Notes under the pieces: generated by a model
The model's database searches: none
What the model was told of the DNA's origin: nothing
What the model saw: only the letters and a program-made list of their open reading frames with translations
Assembly (NCBI GenBank): GCA_033239525.1
Contig: BSYO01000014.1
Coordinates: forward strand, 18,584,021 to 18,648,020
Source of the DNA: Nepenthes gracilis
Taxonomy: Eukaryota > Streptophyta > Magnoliopsida > Caryophyllales > Nepenthaceae
DNA: 64,000 nt
Reading direction: 5' to 3'
In this document: piece by piece, positions 12,601-24,380 of the stretch
Layout of the letters: each line of letters opens with the position of its first letter
How positions within the stretch are numbered: position 1 is the stretch's first letter
Position numbers and translations under genes: made by a program

Positions 12601-15600
12601 GAACGTGGAGTCCAGGTTTCATGAGGGCGTCACGATCGAGGAGAGGGCCGTTGCGAAGGACTTCACAAACCTGTTGCTGGCCAACCTTGGTTCTTTTAAT
12701 GAGAATAAAAAGAACAAGTAGTTAAGGTCAAAGTTCCTTGTACAAGCCAAGTGAGAGAGCCAGCCCGAGGACTCTGGCGCCCCTAGTACTCCCAGCAAGA
12801 AGAAGAAGCTGAAGAAGAAATGGCAGGCTCTGAGGATCGAGGAAGCGTCCGAGCGGACAACTAAGAGTCGTCGGACTGAGACCTGGGAGCGTCCGACGAC
12901 GATCGTTGAGCACCCTTCCTCCTCCGATGACGACGAGACCGTCATTGAGCGCCTGCTCAGGAAAAAGGTGCCAGTCTGAGGAGCTGGAGACATTGGGCCA
13001 TCAACGGTTGCGAGGCCTGCCGAGCAGCCTTCTGAGGCTGCAATCTTGCACATGAAGTCACCAATTGCTCCTCCTCTCTGCGACTCCGTGCCTGATATCT
13101 CCTTCGTTTTTACTAGTGAGGTCTCGGACTGGATGGACAATTCATCCGAGAACATCACTGAGCAGGCTACGGGGAAGGCTGAGGCAACTTGGGCCGATGA
13201 AGCAGTGGTGATGATTGTGACGAAATATTCTGAGATTGCTGAGGCTGAGAAGAATAGGGCCGCGGAGTTGCCCGCTGCCAAGACCACTAAGCTCCCAATA
13301 CCTTGCAATCCAAATCTACAGAGCCATGATGATTTTGTCCAAGGTCCATGAGGAGGCCCTGGTCAAGAACGTTGTTGGAGCTCCATGCGCCGTTGAAGTT
13401 GAGACTGGGGCTACGGAGTACGCTGAAGCTATTGAGCCCCGAATCCCTGATCTTGATAGAGCTGTCCCTACGTCCGCGACCAAGGTTGAGGTTTTTGTGG
13501 TACCTGCTATTGATCCACAGTTGTCAGAGGCCCCTAGAGAGGAGAGCTCAGTTATTGGCTCTCGTGTCTCTCAGGTATCCTTCTGTCCTCCCTTAGACAT
13601 TTTGCTCTTTTGTTTCCTTCCACTCATACTTTAACAGCTTGTTCTCCTTTGCAATTCCACGAGCTGGCTAGGAACCTTGGTTAGCTCATAGGTAGTGTCG
13701 CCCAAACTTGCTCTAAGCTGGAGTCCCTCAAAGCCGCTAGAGAAGCCAACAAACGCTTGGAGCTGAACTTCCTAAGACCAAGAGAAAGGTTGCTTCCCTC
13801 AAGGATACATTGAAACTCCAGCAGGTTCAATATAGGCTTCTCCAAGACAGGAACTTCCAGTTAGAGGAGGTGCTGAGGACTTTCGTGAGGGCCATGAACA
13901 TAGTGCCAGCACTGGAGGGCAAGTGCTGGGACGGCATCAACTTGTGCTGCTGGGTGATGAAGTTGCTGCGCCCACAATTTCCCACAGTCGTGTTTGATCC
14001 TCGGAATGTCAGCGCTACATGCTCAGACGACTTGTATGGTCTCCCAGGAAGGGGCAGTTCTCCCAGCCCTTCCAGGTCTGGACCATCAAGCCATTTCGAA
14101 ACTCCTGGGCAGCCGGGATCTTCGGAGCAAGTGGGGCCTCTCGGACCTTCTGAGGGCTGATCGTAGATTTGTTGAGTTGTAGAGTTGTTTTCCGTTTCTT
14201 TTTCTTTTACATGTACATTGTGCATGCTGTACACTTAAAATGTAAACAAAATTTACTTTTCCGTTGCAATCTTTCTCCAAATTGTCTTATGTGATTCTTT
14301 TTCTAGACTTAGACTCTTAGGAAACCTTGTCCCATTTGAGTTGAGTGTCCGAAACTCTCGACTATCTTTGGCTGATGATGCTACCTCAAGGGTTTTTACA
14401 TGCCAGTTGTTTAAGCGCCCTAAGTTTTAATTGAATCTCTTAAGAGTTGCTTAGCACTACTAAGTTTTAGGTCCGACATTCTGGGGCTGCTCGGCCTTGG
14501 CGAGTTTAACACAACCTCTTGGGCCGCTCAGTATGGAACCAAGTTTCAATACGACCTCTTGGGCCGCTCGGTATGGAACCGAGTTTCAGTATCAAGTAAA
14601 ATAAATCCTATCCACTTGACTTTGGGGTAGCCTAGATCTTGATCATACGCGGGATGAGATGCAAACACTCAGTTGAATGTAAAATAATAATTAAATAAAA
14701 AATGTTATTTTATTAAGGAAATATGATACAAGCACATGAGGTGATGCAATTATTATACCCGTGTATTGTACAAGTTTATTGATAGTATTTCTTGTGGTGA
14801 ACGGCGTTCCATATCCGCAAGACAAGCTTTCCCTCCTGGGTGTGTAGCTCGCATGCCCCGTTTCGGAAGATGGCTGAGACCAGGAATAGTCCCACCCAAT
14901 TTGGGGACAGTGTATTCTGACCTGTATTTTTATCAACGGTCTTGATGCTTCTCAACACTAAGTCTCCTACTTCGAACTAGCGCGCCTTCACTTACTTATT
15001 GTAATACCGGGCGACCCTCTACTGGTAAGCCGTTGTCCGCAGTCTTGCTGCGTCTCGGACTTCCTCAAGGAGGTCAAGGTTCTCCTGGAATTTCTATACA
15101 TTATTGAGTGGATCAAAACTTTTCACTCGGAGGCTTGGCAGCCCAACTTCCACTGGGATGATTGCCTTGACCCCGTAATATAGGCTGAAAGGAGTTTCTC
15201 GTATTAGCACCCTCGGAGTTGTCGTATATGACCATAACCGAAGACCAACAAATAGGGCCTCGTACTCCGTGGCGTTGTTTGTCACTGGAAATCCGAGGAC
15301 CATCGAATACTTTATCTCTGACCCTTCAGGAGTCCTCAACACAACACTAGCTCCACAACCATCCTTTATTGATGAGTCGTCCACATATAGAATCCAGATT
15401 GCTGAGCTGTGTGGTTCTTCAGCATCAAGTGTCCGAGGAGTCCTAAATTGAGATTGTAGTTTTGAGAATAAAGTCGGCCAAGACTTGACCTTTTAAGGCA
15501 AGCCTCGGACGAAACTCTATGTCGCACTCACCTAGCTCAATGACCCACTTGACCAACCGTCCCGACGTTTCTGGCTTCTACGGAATCGCTCTCAAGGGCT

Positions 15601-18600
15601 GGTTGGTCAAGAAAATTACTTTGTGTGCTTCAAAGTACGATCTCAATTTTCGAGCGGAATACACGAGTGCCGGAGCCATCTTTTCTGCATGAGAATACAT
15701 TGTCTTAGCGTTATCCAGGATCTTGCTAATATAATACACAGGCCGTTGCCTATCGTTCTACTAACTGATCAAGGCTAAACTTAAGGCTTTCTCGAATACT
15801 GCAAGGTACAAGCATAACTCCCTGCCCGCTTGGGGTGAAGTCAACAGAGGGGGGTTCGAGAGGTACCCCTTGAGTCCTCGGAAAGCTTCTTCGCAGTCAG
15901 TCATCCATTGGAAATCGTTAGCCTTTGTCCCTCTCAGGGCCCTGAAGAACGGTAAGTACTTCTCGACCGACTTGGCCAAAAAGCATGACAGCACTGCTAG
16001 CCTCCCAGTAAGCTTCTGGACTTCCTACACGATCCTAGGGGATTTCATGTCAAGGATGCCTTGATCTCTTCTAGATTTGCTTCAATCCCTCAGCGTGAAA
16101 AAATGTAACCTAAGAATTTCCCAGATATCACTCCGAATATACATTTGGCTTGGTTGAGCTTTATCTATTACGCTCTTAGAACGTTGAAGGTCTCATCTAG
16201 ATCTTAGATGTGGTGGTCAGTTATTTTGCTTTTGACGAGCATATCGTCCACGTAGACCTCCACATTCCTTCCGATCTGGCCTTCAAACATCTTATTCACG
16301 AGCCTTTGATAAGTCACACCAACATTCTTAAGACCGAAGGGTATGACTTTGTAACAGTATGTCCCTTAATCCGTCATGAATAATGTGTGCTCCTCGTCTT
16401 CAGAGCTCATCCTTATTTGGTTGTAACCCAAATACACGTCCATGAAGCTTAGAAGCTCATGATCGGACGTCGAGTCTACAAGTGAATCCATCCTCGGCAA
16501 GGGAAAGCTGTCTTTTAGGCATGCCTTATTGATATCTATAAAGTCTACACACATCCTCCACTTTCCGTTATTCTTTTTGACTATCACAACGTTGGACAGC
16601 CGGTCTAGATAATGTACTTCCCTTATGAATCCCACGTCCAAGAGCTTCTTTACCTTCTTTACCTCCTCTCGGATAGCCACCAGTTTTTCCACTGAATAGT
16701 TTCTTCTTTTTTATTGAACGGGCTTATGACTAGGATCTAGATCCAATTTATAGACCATTACCCTGGTCGATATCCCCGACATGTCACTCAGTGTCCAAGC
16801 AAAGATGTCCGAGTTCTCTCATAGAAAACTGATGAGCTGGTCTCTGAAGGGTTGAGGTAGCGAACTCACTATTTCGACATACTTCTCTGGATCTCTAGGA
16901 TCCAAAAAAACTAGGTCAATTGCTTCTCTAGACTCGGCCTGTTGCAGTGTCGTCTCGTCACGGAAGTCCAAGTCCTCCATGGGCTGAGGAAGTGGTGTCT
17001 GTGTGACTTGGGACAGATAGCATGTCCGTCCAGCAGCTTGATCTCCAAGGACTTTTCTAATCCCGTATGGCGTTGGAAACTTCATCTTTAGATATAGGAT
17101 TGAGGTTACGACTCCGAAGGCAGCCAAGCAGGGACACTCGAGGATGGCGTTGTAGACGGACTGGAGGTCTACTATCAAGAACGAGAGGGTCTTTGTCGCT
17201 ATCCTTAGATAATTCCCGAGCGTGACCTCAAGCTGAATGACTCCTATACTGGCACTGACTCATTATCCAGTCCGTAGAGGGGTCCTTCAGTAGCCGTCAT
17301 CTGGCTTCTCTTCAGTCCTAATGTTAAAAAGGCATCAAGGTAAAGCAAATTTCTCAAACTTCCATTATCAATAAACACTCGTTTCATCTGATAGTCTAAA
17401 GCCCCGTCCGAAACAAGTGCGGTTGCAACCAAAGGATTAGAATGGGGGATGTTACACGGGCCATATCATTGTTACAAAAACTAATGACCTCATCCCTAGA
17501 TTCTCCCATAGGTTTCTTCTTTCTTGCCGTTGGATCCTCCTGAGCGACTCTTCCAGTCGGGCGAGTCGATATCATGTTCACGACTCCCGCAGCCACCCTA
17601 TTCCTTGGTGGGTCAGCCTCACCATCCCCTACTGTTCCGGAAACTTGTCCGGATCTTTGCAGGAAACGGTTAAGGTGACCTCTCTTGATGAGCTCTTTGA
17701 TCTCCTTCTACAGCATCCTACAATCCTCGGTACCGTGTCCTCCACAGCGATGGTAGTAACAGTATTTAAACTGGTCACCACCTTCTGGGTTCTTCAATGC
17801 CTTGGGTCATTTCAGAAATTTCTCATCTCTGATTTGCATCAGGATATTGGTACACAAGTCGTTCAAGGGAGTTAGGTTCAAGGATCTATACTCCCTGTGA
17901 ACATTCTGCTCGGACTTGTGCTGCTCCTTGGACACTGAGGAGCCTTGTCGGTCTTCGTGCTTCCTCTTTCCTTCCACTGCCCTCGGGAGGAAGCTTTCCA
18001 CCTCGAAAGGCCTCTTTGTGTTGTTAGCTTCTTTGGCCGCTATGTACGCTCAAGCAACGGCCTCAGCCTCTACGAAGGTCTGGAGTCCTTTGTGGATGAG
18101 ATGCTTGAAAAAAGCTCCTCCTTCCAGCGCGGATAAAAAAGCGTTCAACTTTACCCCGTCCGTTAGCTTTGGGATTTGCTAGGCCTCCGCGATGATCCAG
18201 CCCAAAAATTCCCTCAAGCTCTTCCTGGCTCATTGCTTCACACGAGTAAGGTGACAGGGTTGCTTTTCAATCCTCCTGCTAGAGGCAAACTGCAAGAAGA
18301 AACTGCCCGCCAGCTTGCTGAATGATCGTAGAGAATTCGCTGGTAGTCCATAAAACTACATTCTCGTATCCCACTTGAGCGTCAATGGGAATCATGGACA
18401 CATCGCCATCTCATCCAAACCTTGTAGGTTCAGACGCTCGCGGAAGTTGTCCAAATAATCCATAGGGTCAGCGCTTTTGTCGTACACGTCGAGGTTTGGC
18501 ATCTTAAACTTCAAGGGGAGTGACCTCGTCCGGATCTCCTTTGTAAGCGGAGACTGATGCAGGTCCGCGGCCCCTCCATTGTTTCTGCCGAAAACTCACT

Positions 18601-21302
18601 GGAAAACCATCTCCAGCTTTTCTTCCACATTGGTTGGAGTCGTCATTTTCTTTTCGTTGAGGTAATTCCTCAACTCATAGGGGTCTTGCGTAACTTACTG
18701 CCCCGGATGACTCCTAGTCCTCAGAGGGACTTCTTCGTAAGGAGCCACGTCCTGAATGGCGTGCTCCTGGCTATTGCGAACACAGTGAGGATTTCACCTT
18801 TCTGGGCTTCCCTCCTATATCTGAAGACCTAAGCGCCCTTGAAGGCATGATGGGGCTCTGCTGCTCGAGGCAACTTGCGTCCCAGGGTTTTCATGCTGGC
18901 TTGCTTGTTTTGTGGGGTTCTTCTTCCCCTTGCCCTTTCTTTGGGACGTCGCGGTTAGGGAGGCCTTAGAAGGCGCCTCCTTTTGTGGCTCATCCATCTT
19001 CGAACAGAGCATCTAGACTGCCTTGGTGACATTGTCCATCCTTATAGCCAGCGCTCGAACATAAGAGTTAGGATGTTCCTCTATCCTGATGCAAAAAGCA
19101 GGGCCGTTACCGCATGAGCCCTCTTCTCTGACAGGTGCACTGGTTTGTTCTCTTGTGTTCACCATTATTTCTATTCCTCGGTAGAATGTGTTGAGCTGAC
19201 TTTTTGTCAGTTTCCCACAGATGGCGCCAAATGTTGTGTCCTCGAATCCTTACTCTGATAGGGATGAGGATCCAACAGTAACACCAAACAGTATGTACGC
19301 GAAAGAGAAAGAGAGAGAGAATATGACACGTAAGATTTTACGTGGAAAATCCTCTACTAAATAAGGGGAAAAAATCACGGAATTTTGGTCCGAGAACTGC
19401 TTTCACTATGTGTGAATACAAGTACAAAAGGCTGAGGACTAAAGTGTATGGAAACTCTTAAGAGTTATTCTTACAACACAAATCCTTTCTTTTTCTCTCT
19501 CTCTACCATACAGTGTGATTTTTCTGCTCTTTCTCTCTCTTAATGCGTAAACGTAAGAGTTCAGAGTCTCAAACTTCGGATCCTTTGGTAGGTACAAAAT
19601 GAATGCTTATATAGTGATTAAAATCCTCTGCATTGAGTCACCACGTGGAGGTTGGCGTATTCAAAAAGCCCTACTACCAACTCTGTAAATTCACTTTTCC
19701 GTGTCAAGAAGATTGCGTGCACGCAAACTGACTCTGCGAGACGTCATATCACGTGTGCGCCGGAAGCCGTCATTCTCTGTGCAGATTGCGTATTGCAGGA
19801 CGCGCATGCCTTTAAGGACGTTATCCCTAAGCTAGCGTCCTCGTTCATCCTGAGCAGCCTTCCTATGACAAGTCCTCAGGCCCTTGGGCCTCTTGGGCCT
19901 TCTCAGCCACATTAGCCTCTCAGGCTGTGTGGGCTTTTTGGGCCATTTAGAGACGTGGACCCATTTTGTGGAAACAGGTTTAGTCTTGGGCTTTGGATAT
20001 CCACTACCCATCAGTATGTTATCCTTCAAGAGAAGACAGCATACAAACAAATAGCATCCATAGCAAAATGCAGTGACTATTGAAGATAAATGCTGGGAAA
20101 TTAAGTCCTACAAAGACTATCACATTGTGAACTATAAGATGATTAAATGTATGCAATCTTATCTATTTATTGCAAAAGACGTCAAATACTCCTGAACCCC
20201 CACCCCCTACCCCTAAAAAAACAAAAATAAAAACAAAGTTGCAGTAATGCAGCTGCTGTGCTATGATTTTCATCATCGACTGTATTAAAAACGTGAACAC
20301 AAGTTAATAATGTATAAATAACAAAGAGTCAGAGAACATCTCTGTCATTAAATGATATGGTCAGCCTTACCCTTGCTCTTCCCATCAGAGCTTTACACCA
20401 CCCTCAGTTTGTCATAGTGCATTCACTAAATCCAGCAGTAACAAGTTAAAGAGACAAAGCCCAAGATTCTCATCCAAAAACAATAAATAGTTCTCAATAA
20501 AGGAGGTTAACATTCCTCCAAAAGCAAACATTTCTCACATCAGAATGCTAACTGGCACTCACTGTGATTTCATCAATTTATCCATCAGTGCAACTAGAAA
20601 TCATTCCTACAATATAAAGTAGATGTTAAAGAAGACGTTAAGGCTTATTTTTAAAAAGCCCAATTCATTGGAACTTGCACCAGAAATTTGATCTTTACCT
20701 TTTTTCTTTGAATTTTCCAGGTAGTCAATCTCTAGGAGGTGACTATTATCAATGCCAACCATAATGGCAACGGTTCCATAGATTGACTTTCTATAGCAAG
20801 ATTAGTTTGCTGCTGTTGACTGCATGTTGGTTTCAATATTTATCCCATACAATTTAAACTTTTATGGTTCCATAACTTTCCCAGAAGAGACACAAAATGA
20901 GAACTCACTTGTTCATGACCTCGTATCTTCATAAAACCACGGAGCAATTCGCGTTTGTAGTGGCAATCACCACTTAGATGACCTGCACGAATCTATTCCA
21001 CACATGAAAGGAAGGTTGAATATGAAATAGGACTTGACAGGGACTCAAGCAAACTTGAGATGTTGGATCATAAGTTGTCAAGCTGGCACACACCTCACTG
21101 CAAGCATGATGAGCACAATTAGCCCAGTCCAAGTTGGCAGCACGGCAATCATCATATGCATGAATTAGCTCATGGATCACTACTTGGTTGACCTCATCTT
21201 GAATGCTCATGTGATTACTGCAAACCATTATCTGTGACCAGCAGTCAAGCAAAAAGGTTCTAGAATCTCCACAAGAAACATCATCACATAAACATGGTCT
21301 TC

Positions 21303-21339
<37 letters not shown>

Positions 21340-22873
21340 TTTTTGGGGGAATATCTGGTGTAGTAAGCAAGAACAACAAGAGTTCATACATACTTATGGA
21401 AGCAGTACGAGCATATCACAAGTGTTCCACCTGAAAGATAAAAAATCCTAAGCAAAGGGGAAAAATTATTGGAATATAGAACAAACGAGTGATTTCCTCT
21501 TGGTTTAGTGCCTTCTGCTGAATCAAAGAAAGATAGATACCTTGTGATTCTGTAAGATAGTGGGATAGATTTTAAGGAAATCTGAAATTCAGGTTTGAGA
21601 TGAGAGGAGAGAATTTGAGTAGACGGAGAACTAGACAAATTAGGTAAAAAGGAGAAAGAAACGTGAGGAAGGAGTACACAAAGGTGGAAATCAAAATCCT
21701 ATTCAATATTCAACATATTATATCTATTACAATGCCTTTCATTTATACTAATCTGCTGCCCTCCACCTAGCTTCCAAAGAAACACAAAATCAGATATAAT
21801 TAGCTCCTTTTCCATCCAAAACAAGGCTAAATGATTGGTTACTTATAAGGCACATGGATCACTAATTAATGAAGTTAACAAATCGGTTTTAGAGGAGACA
21901 GGGATGGCTGAAGAGGTCTGATCTGACCCTGGCTGCTGTAATATCATCCCACGGCTGCTGTTGAAGAATATACGACTAAACCTCATATTTGTTCATGCTG
22001 CTTGAGTTCCAAAATACCCATTCTGCCAACTGGTGTGTCTAATGTAACTACATGACAGATTTGTGAGCACATGACAGTGTACCCAATATCTGAATGGACT
22101 ACTATGTGACAAATTCCTAGGATTAGAGAATAGTTGACTCATCCACCAAACATGAATTTAAAGTGACTTGGAGCAACTCTACCTTAAAATCTTAATTTTT
22201 TTTACTAGCATAATGTCATTGCTGAGTCCAAAGCAATAATCTGATGCTGAGTTTGATAAATTGTACAGAGTGCTCACAGCAGCATACTGAGTTGCAAAGT
22301 ATCTATTGATTCCAGTTGCCAAAGATCATACTATTAACTGTTATTATAGTTAAAGGAACCAAAATAGTTTGTTCATTTGGGGCGAACAACTTGCTTCAGT
22401 TCCAAAGAATTCAAACACAATCCAGCAAATTCAAATTTAAAAGTAGCTCAGCATCAAACTCAGAGAAGAATGTACACCACTACATAACAAAGAGATCAGT
22501 AGATAGGTTACCCCTTCACCGCGTACGTAGCCACCACTGATCAGCTTGTCGCAGTGAACCGCTTTTACGAAATTCTCACCCAAACTGCACCCTGATTTCT
22601 CCAAATGCTCCCGCAAGAATTTCACCATCGGAGCTGAAGAATGGATTGCAAGATGAAAAATCCAATAAATCAAACAGTTTGGCTTAAGAACTAAGACCCC
22701 AAACCACAGAGAAAGAGAAAGGAGACAGAGAATTGGGGAACACAGATGAACGAGTTAATACTTCGAAAGGATTTTCGAATCATGTCTTGGCATTCCTGCA
22801 CAGTTCTACCTCCGCCATTGACGGCGGCGGAGAAACCGGCGGCGGCCGTATTAGGATCGGCCTCGTCCGCCAT
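9694..22873 (-). CDS. ATP23: Mitochondrial inner membrane protease ATP23 (M76 metallopeptidase), 5 exons, 11-kb last intron
   Basis: Exons in transcript order are 22873-22762, 22633-22512, 21231-21094, 20992-20909 and 9828-9694. They join in frame to 196 residues with GT-AG borders throughout. Exon 2 encodes PMVKFLREHLEKSGC; exon 3 carries the zinc-protease motif HELIH with conserved DDCRAANLDW around it; exon 4 encodes GHLSGDCHYKRELLRGF; exon 5 ends VWDICYNDTKPFDRAP. In yeast, ATP23 processes mitochondrial Atp6 and helps assemble ATP synthase, and turns over intermembrane-space proteins; the plant role is inferred. Four introns are 128, 1280, 101 and about 11080 bases. The last holds a complete-looking Tat retrotransposon in the same orientation, so expression depends on splicing across it. 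The coding sequence shows no lesion. Confidence 0.93.
10531..11299 (-). repeat. 3' LTR of the Tat element
   Basis: Begins TGTTGAGTCCTCGGATCC and ends CTACCTATCA on the + strand. Matches 19232-20013 over its whole length with scattered, mostly transition changes (about nine in ten identical over the first 100 bases by eye), so the insertion is not recent. Confidence 0.93.
11300..11313 (-). other. Polypurine tract of the Tat element
   Basis: Read on the - strand this is GCATGGGGGGCTCG, directly before the 3' LTR. A G-rich purine tract here primes plus-strand synthesis. Confidence 0.75.
12120..14160 (+). pseudogene. Antisense additional ORF of the Tat element (Transposase_28 / plant gag-like type), broken
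   Basis: Lies between pol and the 3' LTR on the strand opposite to gag-pol. Pieces read LEAIIARYRIPSSM, GGLRYLMPLELYEIM and KLQPNAVRYLVSLCIF, the pattern of the plant family annotated as putative gypsy-type transposon. Then comes an acidic/serine-rich stretch (HPSSSDDDETVIERLL), an intron-like GT-AG gap near 13575-13660, a coiled-coil-like part (SKLESLKAAREANKRLEL) and a C-terminus ending at 14160. Frame changes and stops (near 12335, 12540, 12977, 13350 and 13750-13800) break it. Extra antisense ORFs are known in Tat elements; their function is unknown. Confidence 0.7.
14514..14593 (+). repeat. Two tandem 40-bp units inside the Tat element
   Basis: ACCTCTTGGGCCGCTC followed by RGTATGGAACC and AGTTTCARTA occurs twice at a 40-base period, in the non-coding stretch between the antisense ORF and pol. 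Confidence 0.85.
15094..15384 (-). pseudogene. Archaeal-type RNase H start fused to integrase C-terminus
   Basis: An open frame of 96 residues. The first half (DGCGASVVLRTPEGSEIKY, then NNATEYEALFVGLRL) is the beginning of the second RNase H typical of Tat elements. From WSYTTTPR onward it reads RETPFSLYYGVKAIIPVEV, the extreme C-terminus of a gypsy integrase. The second half of the RNase H and all of the integrase zinc finger and catalytic core are absent. A large deletion with an in-frame join explains this. Confidence 0.85.
15740..15994 (-). pseudogene. Tat element RNase H, start
   Basis: The translation contains FQWMTDCEEAFRGLKGYLSN followed by PPLLTSPQAGRELCLYLAVF, the connection and start of the first RNase H in gypsy pol. 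Stops interrupt the rest. Confidence 0.8.
16090..16692 (-). pseudogene. Tat element reverse transcriptase
   Basis: The N-terminal part is open: LLDVGFIREVHYLDRLSNVV, then KKNNGKWRMCVDFIDINKAC and SFPLPRMDSLVDSTSDHELL, classic gypsy RT blocks. The catalytic region downstream, towards 16100, is recognisable in pieces (VDVYVDDMLVKSK-like) but broken by stops and frame changes. Confidence 0.85.
16819..17432 (-). pseudogene. Tat element protease region
   Basis: 17432-17244 encodes VFIDNGSLRNLLYLDAF, matching a retropepsin motif with D-N-G-S in place of D-T-G-S. 17178-16819 continues with MIVDLQSVYNAILECPCLAA and MKFPTPYG, the protease-RT linker found in Tat polyproteins. A frame change separates the pieces. 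Confidence 0.8.
17560..19200 (-). pseudogene. Tat element gag, fragmented
   Basis: Runs from just inside the 5' LTR. Recognisable parts are a basic N-terminal segment (19012-18815, KGKGKKNPTK), the C-terminal stretch LNDLCTNILMQIRDEKFLK (18001-17807), and a histidine/cysteine knuckle of the form CYYHRCGGHGTEDC near 17760. Stops and frame shifts are frequent. Confidence 0.7.
19214..19229 (-). other. Primer-binding site of the Tat element
   Basis: On the - strand TGGCGCCATCTGTGGG starts two bases inside the 5' LTR. TGGCGCC starts are usual in Tat and Athila elements; I did not assign the primer tRNA. Confidence 0.75.
19232..20013 (-). repeat. 5' LTR of the Tat element
   Basis: Begins TGTTGTGTCCTCGAATCC and ends CACTACCCATCA on the + strand. 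It is the partner of 10531-11299 and carries the promoter for the - strand transcript. Confidence 0.93.
20014..20888. other. Rest of ATP23 intron 4
   Basis: Ordinary AT-rich intron sequence between the retrotransposon and exon 4. Nothing else was seen. Confidence 0.6.
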
Positions 22874-23153
22874 TTCAGGTCAGCACCGCGCACCGGTTGG
22901 AAACGACGTCGAATCCGAATTCCATTTATGTAAACGCGGGTCTCAATTTTGAGTCGGGTCAACATGCTTTGGATATTTCAGTTATATTTCTGTCTATAAT
23001 TTCTATTAGTTTTATTTTCATTTAATTACTTCTAATTTATTTTACCTTTTATTCTACCTCCTCTTTTATATTTGTAAGGACATATAAAGAAAAAAAAATC
23101 TAATTGGTTATTAAAATTTATGATAGTTACATATATTAATAATTAATTGATAT

Positions 23154-23198
<45 letters not shown>

Positions 23199-24380
23199 GT
23201 GATAATAATCTTAATGTAGCTTTAATAAATTATATATTATTTTTAAACTAAGAATATATTTTATAAGTAAGTATGGCCACGCCACACCCACCATCCCAAA
23301 CCCATCTCACTCGACCGCGCCACCCCAATGTTGTGGCTAATGCCACCAAAGATGGGCTTATTTAGTGGACCTGACCACAATCGGCTTAGACCCGTGCTGG
23401 AATTAGGCTCAAGCCGAGCTTAGAGTTTAAAGGAGAAGCATAGACTCGTTAATAGATTGAGGTGCGGACATATTGTTAAATGTTTTCAATTTAAATATTT
23501 ATACTTAAATAAAAATATCTAAAAATAAAAAATATAAGCTAAAAATATTATAGAAAATAATATTTAATTAAAAAAGATAATATTCACGCAAAAACTTGAC
23601 TTCAAGACATGACTTTTCTAAAAAGGAAGACTTTAATGTATACAGTGGACATTAAAATTTGTGTTTAAAAAATATTTTGAAATTCAGTCTAGGCCAAACT
23701 AGGTAGATTATTTTTAACAGTGATTGTATACAAGTCGATAATTTTATCAGATTTAAATTATTTATCATACCCATTTATAATAACCGTAATTTAATTATAT
23801 TTTCTAAAAAAATAAAATAGTTATATTTAGCTGATAAGACAATTAGGTTTGAATAAAAATTCGGTATTAGATGTTGTATGAAGTTTATCAAGGTAAGCTT
23901 GAGTGTTAGAGTAATTTTTTTTTATAAAATTGAGCGTATTGTCCAATTTGGCCTAATAATAGCAACAATTTTTTTTTTCTTTTCATATGCAAAAAATAGT
24001 TTTAGCAAGAAAAAATGAGAAGGAAGAAGATGAATATAACAACATATTATACCAAGAGAAAATCGAGTGTATCACTTTATCGTTGCTTAAATTATACCAG
24101 TAAGTATTCTAACTCGGAATAAAACAATATACCAAATGTTGGTAAAGAGGTGAGGATAAATGGTTGCTCAAACAAGTAAAAAACTCTTCGCCTTCCCCTC
24201 CTTTCTTTTTGCCTCTCTCCAAGCGACTTTCACATGATATGTTCTTGAGGCCTACCTTCCATATTTGATTTTTATATTGTGCTATACTTTTTAATTGCTA
24301 GTTGTACTCAAAAATTCTATTAATTATAAGCTCAAGACATTATAACATGAAATTATTTTATAAAATAGTCGCACAAATAT
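22874..24380. other. Upstream region of ATP23 and intergenic DNA
   Basis: Contains the putative ATP23 promoter right of 22873, an AAT microsatellite and AT-rich DNA. No clear TATA box or gene was seen. Confidence 0.5.
23158..23197 (+). repeat. (TAA)n microsatellite
   Basis: About 13 uninterrupted TAA units, ending in TGGTGATAATAATC. Confidence 0.97.

Larger units (their letters stand above)
10531..20013 (-). mobile_element. Tat-lineage Ty3/gypsy LTR retrotransposon inside ATP23 intron 4
   Basis: Two direct repeats of 769 and 782 bases, starting TGTT and ending CA, bound a 7.9-kb interior. A primer-binding site follows the 5' LTR and a G-rich tract precedes the 3' LTR. Flanks GTAAG (10526-10530) and GTATG (20014-20018) look like a five-base target duplication with one change. 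On the - strand the order is gag, protease, reverse transcriptase, RNase H and a second, archaeal-type RNase H, which is diagnostic of Tat. The integrase core is missing. An extra ORF lies antisense near the 3' LTR. All frames contain stops, so it is not autonomous. Confidence 0.92.

Noticed and set aside
12619..13308. 229-codon ORF on the - strand
   Set aside because: Shadow of the acidic antisense ORF of the Tat element on the other strand.
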